Program-made: the position numbers and the translations under genes
Part shown: positions 6,977 through 12,369 of the stretch, piece by piece
Numbering within the stretch: the stretch's first letter is position 1
Layout: each line of letters begins with the position of its first letter
The notes under the pieces: generated by a model
Told to the model about the DNA's origin: nothing
The model's database searches: none
What the model saw: only the letters and a program-made list of their open reading frames with translations
NCBI GenBank assembly: GCA_048204295.1
Contig: DBFBLF010000003.1
Span: forward strand, 1 to 12,369
Origin: Metaruminococcus_A sp900762715
GTDB lineage: Bacteria; Bacillota; Clostridia; Oscillospirales; Ruminococcaceae
DNA: 12,369 nt
Direction: 5' to 3'

Positions 6977-7675
6977 CTATTCTCCCCTCATTTTGAGCAA
7001 AGCCTTGAAGATATCAAGATCGTCAGGTGTTGTAATTTTAATGTTTTTCTCTGATCCGGCGGAAAAATATATTTTTTCCCCCAGTTCAACCATCAGGGTA
7101 CAGGAGGCGACCGAATTGGTAATTCCCCGCTCCAGCGCTGTTTTATGCGCCCAAACCAATTTTCCGAGAGGGAATGTCTGCGGCGTCTGGGTCCGCTTCA
7201 ACGTGCTGCGGTCTATGCTCTTTTCAGACGCGGTCCCGTCTTCACTGTAAAGCATTGCCTCATTACAGGGGATCGCCGTTATAGCGGAACCGAACAGTTT
7301 GCACTTTGCAATCGAATCGGAGATAATTTCAGTTGAAATAAGCGGGCGGATCGCATCGTGTATGAGCACAATATCCTCATCCGAGCAGTTTCTGGCTAAT
7401 TCCTCAATCCCGTTGCGAATGGAAGACTGCCCGTTTTCGCCGCCGGAGACCACCCATTTGAGCTTGGTAATCCCGAACTGCCTGGCGTAAGCCCGCAGGA
7501 TTTCGTGCCAACCGTCAATACAAACTACCAAGATCGCGTCGATGTCAGGGTGGCTTTGAAAAGCCTCTAATGTATAAACAATAACCGGCTTATCGTAAAC
7601 ATTGATAAACTGCTTGGGAATTTCCTGGTGCATCCGCTGCCCGCTTCCGCCAGCAATAATCATTCCGATATTCAC
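6977..7675 (-). CDS. IspD/TarI-family cytidylyltransferase
   Basis: About 232 aa, the usual length for IspD and TarI. With GTG as residue 1, the CTP-binding loop AGGSGQRM is at 8-15 and IPKQF at 19-23; SGGENGQSSIRNG, LIHDAIRPL and KRTQTPQTF follow in the order typical of the family. These enzymes couple CTP to a sugar-alcohol phosphate, giving CDP-methylerythritol (IspD) or CDP-ribitol (TarI). The position directly before an SDR and a LicD-type transferase argues for a glycan CDP donor rather than for isoprenoid synthesis, though IspD activity cannot be excluded. GTG at 7675 is preferred because AGAGGTG-type pairing at 7681-7688 stands 5 bases before it. A TTG at 7690, inside the previous gene's end, would add five residues. 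The SDR start follows 2 bases after the stop. Confidence 0.9.
   Translation of the reverse strand: MNIGMIIAGGSGQRMHQEIPKQFINVYDKPVIVYTLEAFQSHPDIDAILVVCIDGWHEILRAYARQFGITKLKWVVSGGENGQSSIRNGIEELARNCSDEDIVLIHDAIRPLISTEIISDSIAKCKLFGSAITAIPCNEAMLYSEDGTASEKSIDRSTLKRTQTPQTFPLGKLVWAHKTALERGITNSVASCTLMVELGEKIYFSAGSEKNIKITTPDDLDIFKALLKMRGE
6982..6989 (-). promoter_or_regulatory. Ribosome binding site GAGGGGAG before the TTG start of the SDR gene
   Basis: GAGGGGAG lies 7 bases upstream of TTG 6974-6972 and within the last codons of the cytidylyltransferase gene. No in-frame ATG is available nearby, so this site supports the unusual start codon. Confidence 0.7.
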
Positions 7676-7680
7676 GTCGT

Positions 7681-7688
7681 CACCTCTC
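7681..7688 (-). promoter_or_regulatory. Ribosome binding site GAGAGGTG before the GTG start of the cytidylyltransferase
   Basis: The site overlaps the stop codon of the pyruvyl transferase gene and sits 5 bases before GTG 7675-7673. It decides for this start over the TTG at 7690. Confidence 0.6.
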
Positions 7689-8856
7689 AACTCAGTAATT
7701 TAGCTACCTGATTCATAAAACAATCGGTTTCTTCTTTAAATCGCATCCGAATGGCCGGATCATATCCGTTTTTAATGGCTTTTTCGAATTGATCAACAAT
7801 TACCCTAGCGTCAAAATTCTCGGAGCCAAAAACCCATTTCTCGCAATCAATTCGTTCTGCAAAATAATTAACTTTTGGGTTCCACGATAAAGCTATAAAC
7901 GGAATTCCAAGAGAATACGCGATAATTGTAGAATGAAGCCGATGCGTTATAATTCCCATAAACTGAGACACTGTCTGGACCAACTCCCGCGGGTGCCGAG
8001 GCCGAGAAACAATATACTCTTCATTGACAGGGAGTCCCATCTTCTTAAGCAAACGTTCTCCAAATTCCTGATCTGTATACTGCCCGTTTGAAAACAACCG
8101 CCACTTATATCCGCGCTGTTCCAATTCGGCAACAATCTTGATCCAAAGCGAAATTAATTCAGTTTCGGATAAATCCACTCCGTATTCACGGAAACGGTAC
8201 GGTGTAATAAGCCCAAACCCTACTATCTTCGAATTCTCATCTTTGTTGATTTGATAGGTTTCTCCGCTCCACACACCAAAGTCGGCCAGTAACTTTCCCT
8301 CAACCGGGCTTTTTTCAAGCAAGGAATTCAATACATCAATCCGGTCACGAGTCGCAGCCATTTTTACAGTTTTGCCGCAATAGCCGCGCATCATGCGCTG
8401 AAACCCACTATCACTTTTTTCAAAACGCCCTTCAATCCCAGTGGGGCCAATAATTACGGGGATATTTAATTTTTCTGCTATACCAGCAAGTTGCTCAAAA
8501 ACAAAAGAAAAATCATAACGAACACTATATTTTGTTATACCCCCGCCCACTATTACAATCATTTCCGCATTGTTAAAAGCTTCCTCCGCCCGGCGTGAAA
8601 AATCCTCGGCATTAAATTTCCTGTTCATTAGCTTTCGGATCAATTCTGTCATCCGAAAGAACTCTAACCCCTTAGTTACAAATTGCTTTAATGTAGACAA
8701 CGAACCTTCAGTATTACATGCAGATCTACCAAATATATCAAAATACTGTATATCGTAATCTCCATGCTGCATCAATAAATACTTTGCGCAGTCAAACAAC
8801 ATAGGGTCTCCTAAATTTTGTTCAAAATAAAGGCCGACCAAAACAATTTTTTTCAT
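7687..8856 (-). CDS. Polysaccharide pyruvyl transferase family protein
   Basis: 389 aa, the normal size for the polysaccharide pyruvyl transferase family (CsaB/WcaK relatives), which place a pyruvate ketal from phosphoenolpyruvate on a glycan sugar. The N-terminal strand with NLGD (14-17), VIVGGGITKYS at 101-111, IIGPTGIEG at 135-143 and THRLHSTIIAYSLGIP at 304-319 are the family's landmarks; the HR-H motif belongs to the C-terminal GT-B-like half. ATG 8856 is chosen: GGAGGG at 8860-8865 precedes it and MKKIVLVGLYFEQNLGD is the typical opening, whereas upstream in-frame sequence overlaps the previous gene and looks unrelated. The gene is unusually A+T-rich: by hand count about 36% G+C in 8461-8760, against about 56% in 9061-9240 of the neighbouring gene, which suggests separate acquisition. 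Some family members transfer other groups, so the ketal is a family-based prediction. Confidence 0.88.
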   Translation of the reverse strand: MKKIVLVGLYFEQNLGDPMLFDCAKYLLMQHGDYDIQYFDIFGRSACNTEGSLSTLKQFVTKGLEFFRMTELIRKLMNRKFNAEDFSRRAEEAFNNAEMIVIVGGGITKYSVRYDFSFVFEQLAGIAEKLNIPVIIGPTGIEGRFEKSDSGFQRMMRGYCGKTVKMAATRDRIDVLNSLLEKSPVEGKLLADFGVWSGETYQINKDENSKIVGFGLITPYRFREYGVDLSETELISLWIKIVAELEQRGYKWRLFSNGQYTDQEFGERLLKKMGLPVNEEYIVSRPRHPRELVQTVSQFMGIITHRLHSTIIAYSLGIPFIALSWNPKVNYFAERIDCEKWVFGSENFDARVIVDQFEKAIKNGYDPAIRMRFKEETDCFMNQVAKLLS

Positions 8857-8888
8857 ATTCCCTCCGCAGATTTCCCTCAATTCATGCT

Positions 8889-9686
8889 CTACAAACGGTT
8901 GCTTTTTTCGCTTTTTGCGTAAAACCTGTTGATCAATTTGGCAATCCCCTTGGGCCAGAATTTGCAAAACATCTCATAATCCTCGCCGGTGCGCACACTT
9001 TCCCGAATGACCGCCGACGTTTCGGAGCCTTCATGAACACGGTGGAGCATCAGCGTCTCGCGGGTATAAAGGAAAGCCCCATCCAATTTGGAGAGCATTT
9101 CCCAGGCCTCCCAGTCCAAATCGCTGCGGAAACCGTGGCGGAAAACGGGGTTCGGCAGGTTGTCCTTTGCAAACGAAACAGCAGGGCAGCCGATGGGATC
9201 CCCCAAAGAAAGGCAGCGCCGCCGGACAAACTTACTATTGCGAAACGCCTTGATCCGCATGGGAAAAAGCAATAGCCGTTTAATTTGAAGCAATCTATTT
9301 TTTGAAACGACCTCTCCATTTCTGAGTTCGCTGTAATCGGAAAAGAAGATAAGCGGCTTTTCCACCTCGGAGAAAGCTTTCAGTGCCGCTTCGGTGTAAC
9401 CGGGCAGATAGACATCGTCCTGGTGGGCAATGGTGAGGTAAGGCGTCTGCACTTTACTATAAGCGAAGTTCCAGTCGTAAGCAATGCTGGAAGGGCCTTC
9501 GTTGACACAGAGCGGCAGCTCGTATTTTTCTGCAACCGCCTTTATTGAATCATTCGGTGTTGAGGTCGCAATCAAAATGCTGCTTTTAACCGTTTGGCCT
9601 AGCAGAGACCGGACGCATTCCTCAAGATACTCGCTTTCTTTATAAGCACACACCGCAAAAGTGTGCAGTTTTTCGGTTTGCTTCAT
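8889..9686 (-). CDS. GT2 family glycosyltransferase
   Basis: 265-aa GT-A glycosyltransferase. The donor domain opens HTFAVCAYKESEYLEECVRSLL (written in two parts: HTFAVCAYKE, SEYLEECVRSLL). A short linker, ATSTPND at 40-46, takes the place of the usual VDDGSxD loop. The metal site is HQDDVYLPGY at 88-97, and DLDWEAWEML in the second half is the probable acceptor-side acidic region. No membrane segment is evident. ATG 9686 has AAGGGG about five bases upstream. It is the second gene of the operon, 73 bases after rfbC and 32 bases before the pyruvyl transferase gene. It probably adds one sugar of the repeat unit; specificity cannot be inferred. The missing canonical DDGSSD makes its subfamily less certain than for the other GT2 genes. 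Confidence 0.87.
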   Translation of the reverse strand: MKQTEKLHTFAVCAYKESEYLEECVRSLLGQTVKSSILIATSTPNDSIKAVAEKYELPLCVNEGPSSIAYDWNFAYSKVQTPYLTIAHQDDVYLPGYTEAALKAFSEVEKPLIFFSDYSELRNGEVVSKNRLLQIKRLLLFPMRIKAFRNSKFVRRRCLSLGDPIGCPAVSFAKDNLPNPVFRHGFRSDLDWEAWEMLSKLDGAFLYTRETLMLHRVHEGSETSAVIRESVRTGEDYEMFCKFWPKGIAKLINRFYAKSEKSNRL

Positions 9687-9695
9687 ATGAACCCC

Positions 9696-9759
9696 TTATT
9701 TCAGCAGCTGTCCGATATCCGCCGCACTATTTATAGGCGTGAAATTATAAACAGCTCTG
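9696..9759 (-). other. 73-bp gap with a possible 3' remnant of a lost gene
   Basis: Between rfbC and the following GT2 gene, one minus-strand frame reads VYNFTPINSAADIGQLLK and stops at 9698-9696, directly before the AAGGGG ribosome site of the GT2 gene, as a real upstream gene would. The frame is not that of rfbC and closes within the rfbC end after about 28 open codons. This fits the tail of a deleted gene but could be chance. Confidence 0.2.
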
Positions 9760-10314
9760 CTATTTCGCAAGATATTCTTTCAACGAAGGATGCTTTTTAT
9801 CCTTTTCAGAAAGCAGAACAGTCATATCGTCAGTAATTGGCCAATCAATTCCAATATCAGGGTCGTTCCACATCAAACCGGCCTCGCTGGAAGGATCATA
9901 GAAATTGGTGCATTTATATACGAATTTCGCCACTTCGGAAAGGACCACAAACCCGTGTGCAAACCCCTCCGGAATATAAAACTGACGTTTGTTTTCCGCA
10001 TTCAGCGTAACCCCATACCATTTGCCAAACGTTTTGCTTCCTTCACGAAGATCCACCGCAACATCAAATACTTCCCCTTCAATCACCCGGACAAGTTTGC
10101 CTTGGGAATTGCGGGTCTGGAAATGCAGGCCGCGCAGAACGCCTTTTTTGCTCTTCGACTCGTTGTCCTGAACAAAGACCATATCCAAACCGGCTTCTTT
10201 AAATTCGTTATAGTTATAGGTTTCCATAAAATAGCCGCGCTCATCCCCGAATACGGTTGGTTCTATTACATAAAGGCCGTCAATGTCGGTTTTTTGAAAC
10301 TGAAATTTCCCCAT
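9760..10314 (-). CDS. rfbC: dTDP-4-dehydrorhamnose 3,5-epimerase
   Basis: 184-aa cupin enzyme (RfbC/RmlC) that epimerises C3 and C5 of dTDP-4-keto-6-deoxyglucose, the third step of dTDP-L-rhamnose synthesis in the cytoplasm. Family landmarks are in place: DERGYF at 24-29, VLRGLHFQ at 59-66 with catalytic His64, VIEGEVFDVAVDLR at 77-90, and PEGFAHGF at 115-122 in the cupin barrel; the C-terminal LLSEKDKKHPSL is also typical. The start is ATG 10314, with GGGAGGA at 10323-10329 eight bases upstream. An upstream GTG/ATG-like extension of 15 residues would include the promoter leader and is rejected. It is the first gene of the operon, behind its own promoter. The partners rfbA, rfbB and rfbD are not in the window, so they must be elsewhere if rhamnose is made. 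Confidence 0.95.
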   Translation of the reverse strand: MGKFQFQKTDIDGLYVIEPTVFGDERGYFMETYNYNEFKEAGLDMVFVQDNESKSKKGVLRGLHFQTRNSQGKLVRVIEGEVFDVAVDLREGSKTFGKWYGVTLNAENKRQFYIPEGFAHGFVVLSEVAKFVYKCTNFYDPSSEAGLMWNDPDIGIDWPITDDMTVLLSEKDKKHPSLKEYLAK

Positions 10315-10349
10315 TTTTACAGTCCTCCCAATTGTAATTATTCTGTAAT

Positions 10350-10378
10350 AGTATACCATTATTCCCCTTTGAAATCAA
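10350..10378 (-). promoter_or_regulatory. Sigma-A-type promoter of the rfbC operon
   Basis: On the minus strand a -35 box TTGATT (10373-10378) and a -10 box TATACT (10350-10355) are separated by exactly 17 bases, each one or two changes from consensus. Transcription should start near 10343, giving a leader of about 29 bases that carries the rfbC ribosome site. It lies just downstream of the terminator of the preceding gene, as expected for the start of a new transcription unit. Confidence 0.75.
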
Positions 10379-10387
10379 CAAAGGGGA
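10363..10387. promoter_or_regulatory. Inverted repeat around the -35 box (candidate operator)
   Basis: TCCCCTTTG (10363-10371) and CAAAGGGGA (10379-10387) form perfect 9-bp arms around a 7-base centre holding most of the -35 box. No T-run follows on either strand, so it does not look like a terminator. A dimeric regulator bound here would block RNA polymerase. The regulator is unknown. Confidence 0.45.
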
Positions 10388-10400
10388 GATGAAACCTGCC

Positions 10401-10446
10401 GAAAAACACAGAAATCAGCTGCATGGTGGTTCCATGCAGCTGATTT
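10401..10446 (-). terminator. Rho-independent terminator after the GT-C-like gene
   Basis: AAATCAGCTGCATGG (10412-10426) and its exact complement (10432-10446) form a perfect 15-bp stem with a 5-base loop, beginning the base after the TAA stop at 10449-10447. On the minus strand the stem ends in TTT and is followed by CTGTGTTTTTC, a broken U tract. On the plus strand a TTTTT run follows, so it may work in both directions. Confidence 0.75.
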
Positions 10447-12369
10447 TTAATAAATTACCCGGTAAATATAACTTCTATTTTCATAATATATTTTTTCAAG
10501 CTCTACCCCGGCCGCACCGGACTGCGGCACAGAGGTTACAATATATGAAACACCGATTCTTTCTAAATCCTTATAATTTAAATACAAAATAATCGTATCT
10601 TCATACAAAAGTTCAACGCTTGTTTCGTCTTCAGTGAGATATACCAAAAAATGAGAATATCGGTTCCAGTAGCGCTCATAGACCTTTTCGGGATCCAAAA
10701 TTTTCCACAACTCTTCATTGGGGTAGACGTTGACATAATTGATTGTCGGAGCGCCGCAGGATACCAGGAAGCTGGACGTCCAGCGGTCGTCTACCGTCAG
10801 CCATTTTGCGTCCGGATCATCCTCTACCAGGCTCATCACTTCCTGCGCCAAAGGCTTTGAATAAATACAGTCAAAGCCCCGCACCAGAGGATTTACCGGC
10901 AAGCCCACAACAAGCAGCAAACAGATAACAGAAACCCCAAGCGCTCTCACCGCCCTTTTTGACGCCGCACGTAAAATGCCGTAACAAAAAACGCAGAGTG
11001 CTATACCCCCTACGGCCAGGTACCAGTCCTTCATTACAAAAGGAGCGGAGGTTTGGGATACCCACATACAGAGCCCGGCCGTTAACAGGCCCGCTGCAGC
11101 CGCAAGCGGGCGGGGCATTTTTTTTACCTCCTCATAGCGTGTTAAAGCGATTATCAGAATGAAAATCTGCGCAATTTCCAGAATGTTAACCGCACGATAT
11201 TCCGGCGAATAGGACATAAGAGTGATCCTGGCAAGCCATTCCGGCCAGCCGACCGTAATATAGGTGGTCATAATGACAGAGAAGGCCATTAGAATTCCGG
11301 AAAGAAGATCAACCTTTTTACCCCGAATCCAATTATACACAATGAGAATAACGGGAATGGGGAAAAACGTAAAAAACGTACTGTAGGGGGTTGCCTGTAC
11401 ATCGGTATATGAAAACGTAGGAGACTGGAAATAATAGAACAACTGGTCAAAAGCAAAACCGCCGGTTGAAATACGGCTGCCTGGATAAACCGTCTGTAAA
11501 ATAGAAGACGCATAATCTGCATATTCCAGCAAAAATGCCGCAATAACAGCCAATCCCAAAACAATTCCGCCAAAGAAAATAAGCCAGGATTTCCAATTCA
11601 ACGCCCGGATTTCTTTCCAGTTTGTGACAACCATCCAAACAAAAATTCCAAAGAACAGATACGCTGCGGGAACCATCCGCGCCGGATACATATATGAAAG
11701 GTAATAGGCTGCCGAAAAGGCCATTCCCAGAGAAAAAAGGATTTTTTTCCAATAGGCCTTTGCATGGATCAAATAATAAACGCAGACCAAAACGCCGCAG
11801 CCGCCCAGTATAATCCTTGGGAAGCCCCACCACTGGAAAAACGCGGAAAAAACAATCAGCGTGGCTCCCACAGTTGACATCAGCGCATTTTTTTTCGTTA
11901 TAATATAAAACAGTTCCAACGCAGTCATAAACGACAGAATCGGGCCCGAAAACCACATAAACGAATAAGCGAAATTAAACGGAAGAAAGAAAAAGCCCCA
12001 CATTGTTGGACTGGACAGCATTCCCCATCCCCAGTATATTTTACTGGTTGAAACGCTGAAAGTATCCGTGCCGCGCAGGATTGAGTTTACCATGCTGTAC
12101 GGTTCATCCAAAAATTGAACTGAGAGCTTAGCCGGGGTAGAAACCGACCATTCGTCCGAACGAATCGCTCTGTAACTTCCCAAAACAGGATTTGAAAAAT
12201 CCCCGCCCTGGCCCGGCTGAATCAAATCGTTGTAATAAGAAACTGAGGAACCATGAAGCTGCAGACAAACTAAAGCCACAAACACAATTCCTGCTACAGC
12301 CCAGCGATAACGGAATAAAAAGGCGTACATTTTTTTTACATCAACGAGGAAATGCAACCCTAAAAACAA
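10447..12369 (-). CDS. Large polytopic membrane protein, GT-C-type glycosyltransferase-like; 5' end at the window edge
   Basis: At least 628 and up to 640 or more residues with about 12 hydrophobic segments. After the first helix (about residues 23-38 of the edge-to-stop frame) comes HGSS and a long external loop with RAIRSDEW at 68-74. An acidic pair in the first outside loop is typical of GT-C enzymes, which use polyprenyl-phosphate sugars. The last 125 residues or so are hydrophilic and presumably face outside. The family looks like the uncharacterised membrane proteins often found in clostridial glycan loci. The start is unresolved: ATG 12330 (MYAFLFRYRW) has no good ribosome site before it, only an A8 run, and the frame stays open to the edge, so the gene may begin outside. 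The terminator right after the stop makes it the last gene of a separate unit. A Wzy-type polymerase role is an alternative. Confidence 0.75.
   Translation of the reverse strand: MFLGLHFLVDVKKMYAFLFRYRWAVAGIVFVALVCLQLHGSSVSYYNDLIQPGQGGDFSNPVLGSYRAIRSDEWSVSTPAKLSVQFLDEPYSMVNSILRGTDTFSVSTSKIYWGWGMLSSPTMWGFFFLPFNFAYSFMWFSGPILSFMTALELFYIITKKNALMSTVGATLIVFSAFFQWWGFPRIILGGCGVLVCVYYLIHAKAYWKKILFSLGMAFSAAYYLSYMYPARMVPAAYLFFGIFVWMVVTNWKEIRALNWKSWLIFFGGIVLGLAVIAAFLLEYADYASSILQTVYPGSRISTGGFAFDQLFYYFQSPTFSYTDVQATPYSTFFTFFPIPVILIVYNWIRGKKVDLLSGILMAFSVIMTTYITVGWPEWLARITLMSYSPEYRAVNILEIAQIFILIIALTRYEEVKKMPRPLAAAAGLLTAGLCMWVSQTSAPFVMKDWYLAVGGIALCVFCYGILRAASKRAVRALGVSVICLLLVVGLPVNPLVRGFDCIYSKPLAQEVMSLVEDDPDAKWLTVDDRWTSSFLVSCGAPTINYVNVYPNEELWKILDPEKVYERYWNRYSHFLVYLTEDETSVELLYEDTIILYLNYKDLERIGVSYIVTSVPQSGAAGVELEKIYYENRSYIYRVIY

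Noticed and set aside
10363..10387. The 9-bp inverted repeat read as a second terminator
   Set aside because: Neither strand has a T-run after the stem, and a promoter -35 box occupies the loop; an operator role fits better.
9790..10392. 200-codon open frame on the plus strand across rfbC
   Set aside because: It is antisense to a clearly recognisable rfbC, shows no family motif and has no ribosome site; it is a shadow of the real gene.
11447..11956. 169-codon minus-strand frame inside the large membrane protein gene
   Set aside because: Alternate frame of the GT-C-like gene; the main frame is open for over 1.9 kb with regular membrane helices, and this one lacks a start signal.
11110..12330. 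A8/T8 homopolymer runs in the large membrane protein gene as possible phase-variation tracts
   Set aside because: Three runs of about eight bases at Lys-Lys-Met or Lys-Lys-Asn codons are expected in such sequence; the frame is intact and the tracts are shorter than typical contingency loci.

Overview
The window is an internal piece of a surface-polysaccharide (capsule, cell-wall glycan or teichoic-acid-like) biosynthesis locus. Every gene that can be supported lies on the minus strand, so transcription runs from right to left. The organism looks like a low-to-mid G+C Firmicute, most likely a member of the Clostridia. Strong AGGAGG-type ribosome binding sites, frequent TTG/GTG starts, a LicD/IspD-like pair and the style of the flippase and of the GT-C-type membrane protein point that way. 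Species cannot be named from the sequence alone.

Right edge (10447-12369): a large polytopic membrane protein of GT-C glycosyltransferase type, with its 5' end at or beyond the window edge. It is closed by a perfect 15-bp hairpin that starts immediately after its stop codon. Next comes an intergenic region (10315-10446) with a good sigma-A-type promoter, whose -35 box sits in the loop of a 9-bp inverted repeat.

Main operon (about 10343 down to 1 and beyond): rfbC (dTDP-4-dehydrorhamnose 3,5-epimerase), a GT2 glycosyltransferase, a polysaccharide pyruvyl transferase family protein, an IspD/TarI-type cytidylyltransferase, an extended SDR (NAD-dependent epimerase/dehydratase), a LicD-family phosphotransferase, a Wzx-like flippase, two further GT2 glycosyltransferases, a complete FabD-like malonyl-CoA:ACP transacylase, and a GtrB/DPM1-like polyprenyl-phosphate glycosyltransferase cut by the left edge. 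Several genes overlap or lie within a few bases of each other, so most or all of the eleven are probably co-transcribed.

Working model: the soluble GT2 enzymes build a repeat unit, probably with rhamnose, on a lipid carrier. The unit may carry a pyruvyl ketal and a phospho-substituent delivered from a CDP-activated donor by the cytidylyltransferase/SDR/LicD trio. Wzx flips it across the membrane. The GtrB-like and GT-C-like proteins could add a further sugar outside the membrane from a polyprenyl-phosphate donor. No initiating phosphoglycosyltransferase and no clear Wzy polymerase lies in the window. The least expected member is the FabD-like gene, wedged between glycosyltransferase genes and linked by only 4 bases to the one upstream. 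No tRNA, rRNA, CRISPR array or insertion sequence was seen.
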